Shown here: positions 32,476 to 43,639 of the stretch, piece by piece
Position numbering within the stretch: the stretch's first letter is position 1
Layout of the letters: each line of letters begins with the position of its first letter
Source of the DNA: Takakia lepidozioides
Taxonomy: Eukaryota > Streptophyta > Takakiopsida > Takakiales > Takakiaceae
NCBI GenBank assembly: GCA_030704615.1
Contig: CM060734.1
Coordinates: forward strand, 15,192,001-15,252,000
Direction of reading: 5' to 3'
DNA length: 60,000 nt
Notes under the pieces: generated by a model
The model's input: only the letters and a program-made list of their open reading frames with translations
Database searches by the model: none
What the model was told of the DNA's origin: nothing
Program-made: the position numbers and the translations under genes

Positions 32476-33790
32476 TTGAAGGTCTATACTCATGAGGGAG
32501 GAATACTTGCACTAATTAAAAAATGGATACCAAGAGATATACTATGGATAAAGCTAATACCTGGCACTAAATTTCAAAGCTGTTTACCAAGAACAAGAGC
32601 TGCGAATAATACACTCAACGAATGGTTACCACAAGAAAGATCTGAAGAACCGTCCACAGTGACAAGCCCAAATCAAGGTTTTGCTGAATTATTGGAAGAG
32701 AAATTTGAGGATCTTTTAAGTGAAGAAGGCGAAAGAATTGAAATCGCTACTCCAGAAAAAGTAACCAGAACAGCATTCAAAGCTTTTAAAGATTCACTAA
32801 GTTCAGTTGGAACAGCAGCCAGTAAGCGGCTATCCTTAGGACAAGGACCTTGCAACTTTGAATCTTTCTTTGGAAGGCAAACACCAGCAACACCACTAGT
32901 ATTGACGATCCCAACACCAACACAGTCAACAACAGCTGGACCATTTCAATTTGGACAACCAGCAGCACCAGTTGCACCAGTTGCACCAGGAGCACCAATG
33001 GCTTTGGCAGCAAGCAAAACTCGACCACCATTTCCCCTGTATGATGGGAAATCTGATCCAGATATTCATCTCAATCAATTTGAGAACATGTGCACCATTT
33101 ACATTAATGAAGCAACAGATCAGGAGAAGATCCAGTTGTTTCCTTGCTCAATGGCCACGAAGGCAATTGAGTGGTTGGCAACATTCCTAGCCAATATTTT
33201 TGCAACCTGGGCTGATATGAAAGCAGCCTTTCAAGAAAGGTATCAATCCAACAAATCCACATCTGAAATCTTCACAGGATTACAGAATCTGAGACAGAAA
33301 AAGAAAGAATTGGTAGTTGACTACCTGGAGAGGATGAAGACTCTGATCATAACTACCTCAAGCACCAGGGGATGACTTATAGAAGTCACAGTTCATTAAT
33401 TGGCTTCGTCCTGAGTATGTAACTATGGTTACAGTCATGCCTGATAACACTTTGGCTGAAGCACTAGGTACTGCAAAGAAATTGGAACTTGGGTTCCACC
33501 AGAGCAGAAGCAAGGATTCCAAGGATAAATTGGAAGAGGAAGACTCTGATGATGACGAAAAACCCAAGCCAAAGAAGAAGGAGGTGATTGATAAAACCAC
33601 CTTGGACCAGAAGATAGCAGAGGCTATCAAGAATTTTAAAGAGGAAGGACCAAGAAAGGCACGAGATGACTATCCACCACGGGATAGAGAACATCAACCC
33701 AGAAACAAAGAAACCATGAGATGCCACTATTGTAAGAAAGAGGGACACTGGAAACACGAATGCCAGTTGCGACTCAAGCATAAGGCATAA
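32476..33790 (+). pseudogene. Gag with zinc knuckle, element C
   Basis: A spacer-like N-terminus with a low-complexity Ala/Pro/Val stretch leads to the capsid core: FPLYDGKSDPDIHLNQFE, MATKAIEWLATF, TWADMKAAFQERYQS and GLQNLRQKKKELVVDYLE. The frame breaks near 33370 and resumes as VTMVTVMPDNTLAEALG, an acidic/lysine linker and the knuckle CHYCKKEGHWKHEC (CX2CX4HX4C) near 33720-33762. It packages element RNA. The part before about residue 70 is weak. Confidence 0.8.
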
Positions 33791-33822
33791 TTGGGAAATA
33801 TGGAAGCCGGACCAAGGTAGCT

Positions 33823-34675
33823 GTGAGTGTGGTAACCCCTGTAGTGGATACCCTTGTGGTAACCCGGACTCAGGCCAGGAAACAAAAACCTCCAGATAAG
33901 GAGTCTGAATCCGAAGAAGACTGGAAACAATATCCAGAAAGTGCAGCATGGCAGGAAGAAAAGAGCCTACACCAGGAGGTAAGCAAAGCGATAGTTCAAA
34001 TGCAAGAAGGAACCCATATACCTTCTGGAGATCCAACTCCAGATAATCAGATCAGACCAACCACAAAGACCACGAATGAAACCATGGAGACAACATTGGC
34101 TGACGTAATATGCCAGACCAAGACCCAAATCACCATGGGACAATTACTGAAAATTGCTCCACACCCAAGAAAACCTTATTTCGAGTGATTGAGGCTTTGA
34201 CCACTACACCAAAACATAAGCCAACACCAGAGGTTTACACGATTAAACCCACGATTATACCACGAGTTACAGACTACAATGAAGCAATACCGGTGATGCA
34301 AGTACGTATCGGACAAAAGCTGGTGACGGATGTACTCATCGACGGAGGATCGGGAGTGAATATAATGACAAAAAGAATGAAGAAGTCACTGGGATTGGGG
34401 CATATGGAACCTGCTCCATTCACGGTACGAATGGCAGATCAACAAAAAGTACAGCCATTGGGTATTGACGCCTAGCAATGGAAGTGGCAGGAGTATCAGT
34501 GACCGTTCTTAGAATGGAAGACGTGGCAGAAGGGTATTCATTACTACTTGGAAGACCATGGTCCCCAAGCCCAATCTCACCATCTCACCATGATTGGGGA
34601 AGTCAGACTCTCACGATCAAGAAAGGATCAGAACAAGTCACTATCACCACGAAGCAACGAGGTACGATTCCATAA
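33823..34675 (+). pseudogene. Linker and aspartic protease, element C
   Basis: A charged linker (ESESEEDWKQYPESAAW) leads to VMQVRIGQKLVTDVLIDGGSGVNIM near 34290-34368. This is the retropepsin active site in the DGGS form common in one plant gypsy group. After a stop at about 34473, DVAEGYSLLLGRPW supplies the second protease signature. It cleaves the polyprotein. At least three frame breaks. Confidence 0.8.
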
Positions 34676-34788
34676 GAGAAACGACCTTGCCTAGTGGAAG
34701 AGTATGACTGGTCCAGTGGGCTGTCGGATGAAGAAGAAGCTACAGTGTACATGCAGCGCATCCACAACTAGAACCTATTGGTCAACTA

Positions 34789-35640
34789 GTGGTTAAAAAT
34801 ACCACGACAGTAGAATGCCACATGGTGAACACTCAAGGGGAAACAAGCAATCCACTAACGGATGATCCCGAGGAAGATGCCATGGACACACCTCAACACC
34901 CCGCTCGTTTCTATCAAGAAAGAGAAGAGGATATCAGGATCAGTGAAATACTAGCTACAATTGCTACCATTGGACAAGAGATTGCAGGATGGACAGTGAC
35001 GGAAGAAACTGAACTGATTCAAGTGAATCTGGGTACAGTGGAAGATCCACAGATACTACGAGTAAGTGCAGACCTTGAAGAAACATTCCTTCATGAGGCC
35101 ACTGCACTATTCACTGAATACAAATATGTATTCGCTTGGAATTACAAGAATCTGAAGGGAATACCTCCCAACATCTGCCAGCACTGGATTGAGCTGGAAG
35201 TGGACACTAAACTGGTTCAACAGAACCAATACAGAATGAATCCCAACTATGCAGCTAAGGTTTGGGAAGAAATCAAGAAATTACTAGATGCGGGATTCAT
35301 ATACCCAGTAGTGACACCACAAAGGTTATCACCCATTGTAATAGTACCCAAGAAGAATGGCAAATTGCGAGTATGTGTGGACTACCGCAAATTGAATGCA
35401 GGAACCAAGAAAGACCCATTTCCACTACCTGTACAGAGATAGTGTTGGACACAGTGGCAGGACATGAAATGTACTCATTCATGGATGGATTCAGTGGGTA
35501 CAATCAGGTACAATGGCAGAAGAAGACCGAGAGAAGATCGCATTCATCACTGAATGGGGAGCTTACGCTTATAGAGTCATGCCATTTGGACTTCGCAACG
35601 CACCTGCCACGTTTCAACGACACTAGAAGGAATCATGTCT
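34789..35640 (+). pseudogene. N-terminal half of reverse transcriptase, element C
   Basis: QNQYRMNPNYAAKVWEEI, LLDAGFIYPVV, SPIVIVPKKNGKLRVCVDYR and LNAGTKKDPFPLP are the fingers. After a stop at 35440 it continues as [16 protein letters not shown] (catalytic Asp block) and, in another frame, [14 protein letters not shown]. The sequence then ceases to match RT. It lacks the YxDD motif. Confidence 0.88.
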
Positions 35641-36187
35641 TTTTCAAATCGACTGGGTGTCCGAAACCACTCCGGGAACAACTTTGCAGTTGGAGTTAGT
35701 ACTGGAGAGTCGCAACGGAAATTTAGGCCCATGGGGGCATTTCAGATGGCAGATACAAGTTGGGTCAATGACTCCGGAGTTGTAGCAATAATCGCGGCTA
35801 TTTAATTCAATTACGTAAATATATAAAATTTTAAAAGCGGCAACTACAAGTGGTTTTAAGCACTGGAGAAACGACTCGAAAACCAAAATCCGTATTCCTA
35901 ATAAATTCAGTTTTATATTTTTTAATTGGGGTGTCTACGTGGCTCATGACATGTAATATTTTAATGTATTTTAGCTCCTCATAGACATTAGGGTTCGTGG
36001 GTTGGCAAGTTGATTTCGGCTAAGTGTTAGGAGAGGGAGCGCTCGAGATGGAGGCTTTGGAGAGATATGAGCAAGCAATGTGGGAAGGATGAAGACCAAA
36101 TCGTGGCCCATGTCCCCTTGTTGCAAACGTTCCTAGCGTCAGGGTCCAAATACAGAAGTAGAGGTTAGAAGTAAGGCGGGGCAATAT
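35641..36187. other. Spacer between element C and the PPR cluster
   Basis: AT-rich with no credible frame. A fragment at 36036-36095 (ALERYEQAMWEG) looks like the end of a PPR unit. Confidence 0.5.
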
Positions 36188-36660
36188 GTGCTCAAGCTAA
36201 TAGAGATGTTGGCAGGCTGCATTTGGAGATGCGCACGTGCGAGCCTGGCAGCCCTGAGAAAGGGCAAAGAGGTCCATGGTGACATCATCAAAGCTGGAAT
36301 TGGACCAGATGTCATTGCAAACAATACCCTGGTGGACATGTATGCCAAATGTGGTAGCATCGAAGCTGCGAAGGGAGAGTTTGACAACATGGCTGAATGA
36401 GATGTTCTCTCATGGAACACGCTAATCGCAGGATATGGCCAGCATATGTGCGAGATGATGGCATTGGAGACATATGAGCAAATGTCGCGGGAAGGGGTGC
36501 AGTCTGATCGGGTCACGTTCATTTGTGTTTGCAATGCACGTACAAACCTGGCAGCCCTGAAAACCTGGAGACCTGGAGACCTGGTAAAGGGCAAAGAGAT
36601 CCATCGTGACATCGTCAAAGCTGGAACTGTACAGATGTCATTCTGAACAATACCCTCGTG
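36188..36660 (+). pseudogene. PPR (PLS-type) pseudogene segment
   Basis: LRKGKEVHGDIIKAGIGPDV, NNTLVDMYAKCGSIEAAKG, a TGA, then DVLSWNTLIAGYGQH, ALETYEQMSREGVQSDRVTF and GKEIHRDIVKAG. These are L, S and P repeats of about 31-36 residues as in organelle RNA-editing factors, which bind one RNA base per repeat. In-frame stops and a short insertion make this non-functional. Confidence 0.85.
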
Positions 36661-36731
36661 GACATGTATGCCAAACGTGGGAGCATTGATGAAATGCCTC
36701 TTCTGGCTCTTCTGGGCATGTGAAGATGCTT

Positions 36732-36934
36732 TGTGAGGCAGACGGACCAGCACGTAGCCCAGTGGTAATGGGCACATACCACGTTGGATGTGGTTGTGGG
36801 TTCAAACCACGGTCTGGTGTGTCATGGTGTCCACCTTTCAACTGGAAGGCAGTAGCCCTTGTGGTGAATAAGTTACACTCCCTTTGGGAGACGTCATAAA
36901 TAAATAAATAAATAATAATGTGAGGCAGGCAGAC
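36732..36934 (+). mobile_element. tRNA-derived SINE with target site duplication
   Basis: The body 36748-36918 has an A box TAGCCCAGTGG (36755-36765), a B box GGTTCAAACC (36799-36808) and a (ATAA)n tail ending at 36918. It is flanked by TGTGAGGCAGACGGAC (36732-36747) and TGTGAGGCAGGCAGAC (36919-36934), 14 of 16 identical. The same PPR sequence without the insert occurs on the minus strand near 40930-40975 and 43985-44025, which confirms the insertion and its edges. Confidence 0.9.
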
Positions 36935-36949
36935 TAAAAGAGGCTCTAC

Positions 36950-37420
36950 AGACTTTAACCAGGAGCATTTCAACAGATTCAGATTTGTGTGTATGTCTCT
37001 TGCTTAAGTGCATCAAGATGAAAGGTCTGGAAGCTGGAAAGAAGGTGCACACCCACATTATCCAAAGTGGATTCACGCCAAGTGTTTTTCTCCTCAATAC
37101 CCTTGTCAACATATGTGTTAAGTGCGGGAGCATCATGAATGCTCACCAAGTGTTCAACGGAATGCCTCAACGATCTTTGATCACGTGGAATACAATGTTG
37201 ATAGGATTTACCAAGCATGGGTGTGGTAGGAATGCTTTGGAGACATACGAGCGAATGTTGCGCGAAGGGGTGAAGCCCAACCACATCACATTTATTTGTG
37301 TTTGTAATGTGTGTGCAAGCCTGGGAGCCCTAGAAAAAGGGAAAGAGGTCCATGGTGAATCGTCAAAGCTGGAATTGTATCATATGTCATTCTGAAGACT
37401 GCCCTGGTGGACATGTATGC
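36950..37420 (+). pseudogene. PPR pseudogene segment
   Basis: CLLLKCIKMKGLEAGKKVHTHIIQ, NTLVNICVKCGSIMNAHQVF, RSLITWNTMLIGFTKHGCG, ETYERMLREGVKPNHITF and GALEKGKEVHG. These are PLS repeats in good order in one frame of 136 codons (36985-37395), ending where a missing base before the next unit shifts the frame. The minus-strand array carries the matching copy at 40917-40664. Confidence 0.85.
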
Positions 37421-38264
37421 CAAATGTGGGTGCATCAAGGATGCAAAGGCAGTGTTCAACAATATGGCTGAATGAAATCTGGTATCATGGAGTGCAATAA
37501 TTGCAGGATATGCACATCAGGGGTGCGGGGTGGAGGCTTTGGAGACCAGTGAGCAAATGATGGGGGAAGGGGTGAAGCCCGGCCACATCATGTTTGTGTG
37601 CATTTGCAATGCTTGAGCAAGTCTGGCAGCCCTGGAGAAGGGCAAAGAGGTACATGGGGATATCATCAAAGCTGGAATTGTACCAAATGTCATTCTGAAC
37701 ACTGCCCTAGCAGCTCTGGGAAAGGGGAAGGAGGTACATGGCGACATTTTCAGAGCTGGAATTTTACCAAATGTCATTCTGAACAAGACCCTGGTGGACA
37801 GGTTTGCAAAATGTGGGTGCATCGAGGATGCAAAGGGAGTGTTCAACACTATGGCTGAACGAGATGTGGTGTCGTGGAGTGTGATGCTTACAGGGTATGC
37901 ACAGCAGGGACGTGGGATGGAGGCTTTGGAGACCTATGATCAGATGATGGGGGAAGGGGTGAAGCCTGGCCACATCATGTTTGTGTGCATTTGCAATGCT
38001 TGAGCAAGCCTAGCAGCCCTAGAGAAGGGCAAGGAGGTGCATGGGGACATCAGCAAAGCTGGAATTGTACCAAATGTCATTCTGAACACTGCCTTGGCAG
38101 CTCTGGAAAAGGGGAAAGAGGTACATGGCGACATCTTCAGAGCTGGAATTTTATTAAATGTCATTCTGAACAAGACCCTGGTGGACAGGTTTGCAAAATG
38201 TGGGTGCATCGAGGATGCAAAGGGAGTGTTCAACACTATGGCTGAACGAGATGTGGTGTCGTAG
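37410..38264 (+). pseudogene. Tandem PPR units with internal duplication
   Basis: Two successive units of about 390 bp, each with GYAQQGRGMEALETY-type, GEGVKPGHIMFVCICNA, EKGKEVHGDI-KAGIVPNV and FAKCGCIEDAKGVFNTMAE. Inside each, the LEKGKEVHGDI block occurs twice, about 99 bases apart, which skips a normal VDMYAKCG block. This is a recombination product repeated with the unit. A TGA after ICNA occurs in both. The array ends at 38264. Confidence 0.85.
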
Positions 38265-38820
38265 GCCACAACAGCTTATCAAAGCAAAGCATCACAGTTT
38301 ATGGGGTACAACTGTCATTGGCCATGTTTGGGCACTTACAATAGCAATTGGTTTGCATTTCTTGAAGTGAAAGGCTCGCCCCTCCATTTTGGGTTGCAGA
38401 TGTTTGGTACTTCTACGCAATTGCTGCCAACTGTGTCACCTACCCACCGCCAAAACGCAAAAATGTATGAAGGGAATCAACATCACAGATTGTTGTTTGC
38501 CAACAATGAAATAACAGCAATATCAGTCCTGAATGCTTCAATCTTGGTGATGGCGAGTGAGAAAGTGGTGGCCTCCAAGTCCTGTGGTCATCATAAGCTA
38601 ACCATCACAGTAGCATATATGGGTGTTGTGATAAGTCCTCTCTACATAATGAGAATGATAGATTCCTGTTTGAGAAAGAGCCCGAAGAGCCTAGTACCCG
38701 TCATGAGTAACATATACATGCTAAAATGTGTCCCTAAGGTATTACAAATTTACTGACTGAGAATTTGAAGAAGCAATACTGCATTGGCCAAACCTGAGAA
38801 TTAAGAATTGATTTCAAGCA
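38265..38820. other. Spacer between the two PPR arms
   Basis: One plus frame of 151 codons (38301-38756) with mixed composition (FAFLEVKGSPLHFG, MASEKVVASKSCGHHK) but no recognised family. It separates plus-strand and minus-strand PPR arrays. Confidence 0.4.
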
Positions 38821-40917
38821 TCACACTCCACGACACCACATCTCGTTCAGCCATAGTGTTGAACACTCCCTTTGCATCCTCGACGCACCCACATTTGCAA
38901 CCATGTCCACCAGGGTATTGTTCAGAATGACATTTGGTACACTTCCAGCTTTGAAGATGTCGCCATGTACCTCTTTCCCCTTTTCCAGAGCTGCCAGGGC
39001 AATGTTCATAATGACATTTGGTACAATTCCAGCTTTGATGATATCCCCATGCACCTCTTTGCCCTTGTCCAGGGCTCGATGCACCCACATTTTGCATACA
39101 TGTCCACCAGGGTATTGTTCATAATGACATTTGGTACAATTCCAGCTCTGAAGATGTCGCCATGGACCTCTTTTCCCTTTTCCAGAGCTGCCAGGGCAAT
39201 GTTCATAATGACATTTGGTACAATTCTAGCTTTGATATTGATATCCCCATGCACCTCTTTGCCGTTCTCCAGGGCTGCCAGGCTTGCACAAGCATTGCAA
39301 ATGCACACAAACATGATGTGGCCGGGCTTCAACCCTTCCCCCATCATTTGCTCATAGGTCTCCAAAGCCTCCATCCCACGGCCCTGTTGTGCATACCCTG
39401 TAAGCATTGCACTCCACGACACCACATCTCGTTGTGCCACAGTGTTGAACACTCCCTTTGCATCCTCGATGCACCCACATTTTGCAAACCTGTCCACCAG
39501 GGTCTTGTTCAGAATGACATTTGGTAAAATTCCAGCTCTGAAGATGTCGCCATGTACCTCCTTCCCCTTTTCCAGAGCTGCTAGGGCAGTGTTCAGAATG
39601 ACATTTGGTACAATTCCAGCTTTGATGATATCCCCATGCACCTCTTTGCCCTTCTCCAGGGCTGCCAGGCTTGCTCAAGCATTGCAAATGCACACAAACA
39701 TGGTGTGGCCGGGTTTCACCCCTTCCCCCATCATTTGGTCATAGGTCTCCAAAGCCTCCATCCCACGTCCCTACTCTGCATACCCTGCAAGCATCGCACT
39801 CCACAACACCACATCTCGTTCAGTTGAACACTCCCTTTGCATCCTCGATGAACCCATACATTTTGCAAACCTGTCCACCAGGGTCTTGTTCAGAATGACA
39901 TTTGGTACAATTCCAGCTTTGAAGATGTCGCCATGTACCTCCTCCCCCTTTTCCAGAGCCGTCAGGGCAGTGTTCAGATTGACATTTGGTACAATTCTAG
40001 CTTTGATGATATCCCCATGCACCTCTTTGCCCTTCTCCAGGGCTCCCAGGCTTGCTCAAGCATTGCAAATGCACACAAACATGATGTGGCCAGGCTTCAC
40101 CCCTTCCCCCATCATTTGCTCACAGGTCTCCAAAGCCTCCATCCCACGTCCCTACTGTGCATACCTTGCAAGCATCGCACTCCACGACACCACATCTCGT
40201 TCAGCCATAGTGTTGAACACTCCCTTTGCATCCTCGTAACACCCACATTTTGAACCTGTCCACCAGGGTCTTGTTCAGAATGACATTTAATAAAATTCCA
40301 GCTCTGAAGATGTCGCCATGTACCTCCTTCCCTTTTCCAGAGCTGCCAGGGCAGTGTTCAGAATGACATTTGGTACAATTCCAACTTTGATGATATCCCC
40401 ACATTGCACCTCTTTGCCCTTCTCCAGGGCTGCCAGGCTTGCTCAAGCATTGCAAATGCATACAAACATGATGTGGCTGGGCTTCACCCCTTACCCCATC
40501 ATATGCTCATAGGTCTCCAAAGCCTCCACCCCGCGCCCCTGCTGTGCATATCCTGGAATTATTGCACTCCACGATACCACATTTCATTCAGCCATATTGT
40601 TGAACACTGCCTTTGCATCCTTGATGCACCCACATTTGGCATACATGTCCACCAGGGCAGTCTTCAGAATGACATATGATACAATTCCAGCTTTGACGAT
40701 TCACCATGGACCTCTTTCCCCTTTTCCAGGGCTCCCAGGCTTGCACACACGTTGCAAACACAAACTAATGTGATGTGGTTGGGCTTCACCCCTTCGCGCA
40801 ACATTCGCTCGTATGTCTCCAAAGCATTCCTACCACACCCATGCTTGGTAAATCCTGCCAACATTGTATTCCACGTGATCAAAGATCGTTGAGGCATTCC
40901 GTTGAACTTAAAGTCTG
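38821..40917 (-). pseudogene. Inverted tandem array of PPR units
   Basis: On the minus strand about five units starting near 40900, 40560, 40200, 39800 and 39440 repeat the plus-arm sequence, including the doubled LEKGKEVHGD block. The longest frame (39641-39006, 211 codons) has TALAALEKGKEVHGDIF, DRFAKCGCIEDAKG, VVSWSAMLTGYAQQGRG and YEQMMGEGLKPGHIMF. Units vary by indels and stops. With the plus arm at 36.95-38.26 kb this makes a large imperfect inverted repeat. The long plus-strand frames here (PFSRAARAVFRMTF type) are antisense artefacts. Confidence 0.85.
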
Positions 40918-40999
40918 TAGAGCCTCTTTGAATCTGCCAGCCTCACAAAGCATCTTCACATGCCCAGAAGAGCCAGAAGAGGCATTATGGACTCCCTCT

Positions 41000-41640
41000 C
41001 TTGATCCTCTTTCAGAAGCCAGCGAGCTAACTTAAAAAATTCAATATGCGGCTCAGGGCCAAGTCTGATGAGAGGGAAAAACAGGCTGAAATAGGTTGAA
41101 GAAGAAGGTGCCCTCACCACATTGTCCTTGACCTTGTGTCATGGCCCATGGAGGATTTGACTGACCATCAACCCAGAAGGACCTCTTGTGTGTGTTGTTT
41201 GTATCTGTAGTTAGGTATTGTCGGATTGGTATGTGAGAACCAACACAGTGCAGCTGAGCAGAGCTCCTCCATCCTTTGCCTTTTTCCAGGGCTGCCAGGT
41301 TTGCACATGCATTGCAAAGACAAATGAACGTGACCCGGTCAGGCTGCACCCCTTCCCGCAACATTTGCTAATATGTCTCCAATGCCTAGCTTTGAGCTTG
41401 GCATACATGTCCACAAGGGTATTGTTCAGAATGACATCTACCACAATTCCAGCTTTGACGATGCAACCAGGGACCTCTTTGCCCTTCTCCAGCAGGCTCG
41501 CACATGCATTGCAAATGCAAACAAATGTAATGTGGTCGGGCTTCACCCCCTCCCACATCATTTGCTTATAGGTCTCCAAAACCTCCAATCCTCGCCCCTG
41601 TTGCCACCTAGCAACCATTGAGGGGTACTCCAGAATAATT
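41000..41640 (-). pseudogene. PPR units with WVDGQ-type segment
   Basis: RGLEVLETYKQMMWEGVKPDHITF, EKGKEVPGCIVKAGIVVDV, NNTLVDMYAK and MLREGVQPDRVTF are PPR. Near 41150-41190 the minus strand reads KRSFWVDGQ, and 41030-41130 matches sequence next to the WWDNR segments at 43.5 and 44.6 kb. The segment is a third copy of that neighbour unit. Confidence 0.7.
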
Positions 41641-41925
41641 TCAAGGGAACAATCAAGCCCATCATCTAAGGAATCTGCATTATTCTGGAACAACGTCCAA
41701 TTGGCATCTACTGGTCAACAACCCTTTATGTACATTTTCCCATCCTTGGGATTATACAGACCTTCTGCAAAATACACAAGCGGATTTTCAACAGAAAACC
41801 CAGCTGGTGTAATCTTCAAGTGAGCTCCCACTTTGAAATATTATGGTTGCTTGCTTGGGCAGCATGCACTTGAGCGAGGATTCGCTTTTAACGACATCAT
41901 CCATTGTCCCTCTGGAACCATGGTA
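41625..41925 (-). pseudogene. Fragment resembling DUF2921
   Basis: Minus-strand text includes VENPLVYFAEGLYNPKDGKMYIKG, then DANWTLFQ and DGLDCSLEIILEYPS. The AEGxY-x-G-x-GC pattern followed by DCSxxxxxxP recalls the plant DUF2921 proteins (membrane-anchored, function little known). It joins PPR sequence directly, so it is a fragment, not a gene. The match rests on short motifs. Confidence 0.3.
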
Positions 41926-41931
41926 AAATTA

Positions 41932-42570
41932 CACTACAACAGATTCCGGCTTTTACGTCTGCTATTTTCCAGTTGTATCAGCCTTTTATGACTGCATGAC
42001 TGCCCAGTCAGATAAACCCAGTCAGTTGTGACAAATGAGTCGTAAGTGCCATAGAGTCGTATCTGCCAGTCGTGGAGCTCATTGTTGACGTGGCAACGGG
42101 AACGCCTAATCATAGTCATTGATAAGACCGTAATAAATGATTGCGAATCCATGTCATCTTCACGTGGAACGGAAGGGATATGCCACATGTCACGTCAAAG
42201 GGAAGGCAACAGGGTCTTCACGACTGGCATATACGACTTCCGCGGATTAACCCCAGGACAGCATGTGGATAATACCGGGAACGACACATGGCATGACAGG
42301 GTGACTTCCGCAGATTAACCCCAGGACCACACGTGGATTAGACTGGACATGACACGTGGCATGACAATATGGAGCGGGAGGGTCTTTCGTGACTGGAATA
42401 TATGACTTCGGACGTTTAATCCCAGGTCCACACGTGGAGTCAAATTATGCAGGATGGGGGTGGGGTGGTCGTTATGACTGGAACATATGACTTCCATTGC
42501 ACACTCTGGATACTGCACGTGGCACGAGTATGGGCAAACACGAGGGGTGAAAGTGGCACGTGGCGGAGGC
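41932..42570. mobile_element. CACTA-type element end with internal repeats
   Basis: It starts CACTACAACAGATTCCGGC, the same end as the element at 56138. It contains about three copies of a unit with GACTGG-ATATGACTTCCG...TTAACCCCAGGACCACACGTGG and several CACGTGG motifs. No matching TGTAGTG end was found before PPR sequence resumes at about 42575, so the right end is missing. Confidence 0.5.
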
Positions 42571-42574
42571 TCTG

Positions 42575-42741
42575 TCTTGGTGAGCATTCATGATGCTCCC
42601 GCACTTAACATATATGTTGACAAGGGTGTTGAGGAGAAAAACACTTGGCGTGAATCCACTTTGGATAATGTGGGTGTGCACCTGATTTCTAGCTTCCAGA
42701 CCTTTCATCTTGATGCACTTAAGCAAGAGACATATACACAT
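42575..42741 (-). pseudogene. PPR pseudogene fragment
   Basis: CICLLLKCIKMKGLEARNQVHTH, IQSGFTPSVFLLNTLVNIYV and CGSIMNAHQD copy the unit at 36985-37150 on the opposite strand. It stops at the border with the CACTA fragment. Confidence 0.8.
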
Positions 42742-43265
42742 ATCTGAATATGCTGAAATGCTCCTTGGAGGTAGTCGTGTACATGACCGTAGTCATGGGC
42801 CTGACTCTAGCAGCATTGAAACATGAAAGCACATTTGAAATTGGAACATCAATTCAAATACAACGTGACTTAATGTTCAGAGATCCGTTCCATAATCTAA
42901 TCCGGTGCTGCTACAAAGTTGCAAAGTCTAAGTAGACTTCCAAATGCTTGAGCAGAAGATGCATACGCTGGCTTGGCCGGACTTGGTCACCCACCTTCAA
43001 CTGCCATCCAGCCCGAAAATGGCAAAAGATACATGAGCAAGCTTTCAAGCAATACCATAGCAACAACAACATTGACATATGTGAAACAAACTAACATCAC
43101 TAAGAATACGTCTAAGCACATTACACAAACTCGATGTGTGCAAAATGGAAAATTAGAGGTAGGGAACCCTTACCCCATTGTGGCAGTCAAGGACTAGAGT
43201 TTGGGAGTTGTCTTGCTAACAGGTAGCGCGGTGGCTGCAAGCATCACACTCCATGACACCACATC
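42742..43265. other. No gene recognised
   Basis: AT-rich, with only short frames of no recognisable content. Confidence 0.5.
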
Positions 43266-43620
43266 TCATTCAGCTATAGTATTGAACACTCCCTTTGCAT
43301 CCTCGATGCACCCACATTTGGCATACATGTCCACCAGGGCAGTGTTCAGAATGACATCTGGTAATTGACAGGCATACACCTTTTTGCCTCTATTGTCCCA
43401 CCATTGACTGGGGTCAGAAAAGTATTCATTCCACAGCTTCTCCTCATCTCTGTAACCTATTTTTGGATACTTTCTTGTTGTCACATTGGCAATATCATAT
43501 CAAAGTCACTCCAAACTAGATTCACTCAACCAGCTAACTTGCAGAATTCAACATGGAAATTTAGGGCCAATTCTGATAAGAGGGAAAAGCAGGGTCTCAT
43601 GTGTTGAAGAAGGTGCCTTC
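43266..43620 (-). pseudogene. PPR fragment joined to a WWDNR-motif (OSB-like) segment
   Basis: The frame 43484-43266 reads KYPKIGYRDEEKLWNEYFSDPSQ, WWDNRGKKV and then PPR text LPDVILNTALVDMYAKCGCIE. The LW-x-F-x-P-x-WWDNR-x-K pattern recalls the PDF motif of plant organellar single-stranded DNA-binding (OSB) proteins. The OB fold itself is not seen. It is a chimera of two organelle-type families in one frame, but a short relic. Confidence 0.5.
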
Positions 43621-43639
43621 ATTAGCACTGCCTGATTTT

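Larger units (their letters stand above)
32476..35640 (+). mobile_element. Element C: Ty3/gypsy retrotransposon, truncated in RT
   Basis: Gag, protease and the first half of RT follow in order with different composition from A and B (AT-richer, Thr/Gln/Lys-rich). Homology stops near 35640, after [10 protein letters not shown] in the palm and before the YxDD motif. RNase H, integrase and LTRs are absent. It is either 3' truncated or cut by the insertion of the following DNA. Confidence 0.85.

Noticed and set aside
36139-36777. Long minus-strand frame opposite the PPR segment
   Set aside because: Antisense of PPR repeats; the plus strand carries the recognisable PPR motifs.
36748-36830. tRNA gene
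   Set aside because: A and B boxes are present, but there is no acceptor stem or cloverleaf, and there are an (ATAA)n tail and target duplication. It is a SINE.
39442-40512. Plus-strand frames with repeated FSRAARAVFRMTFGT text
   Set aside because: Antisense reading of the minus-strand PPR units; repetitive only because the units are.
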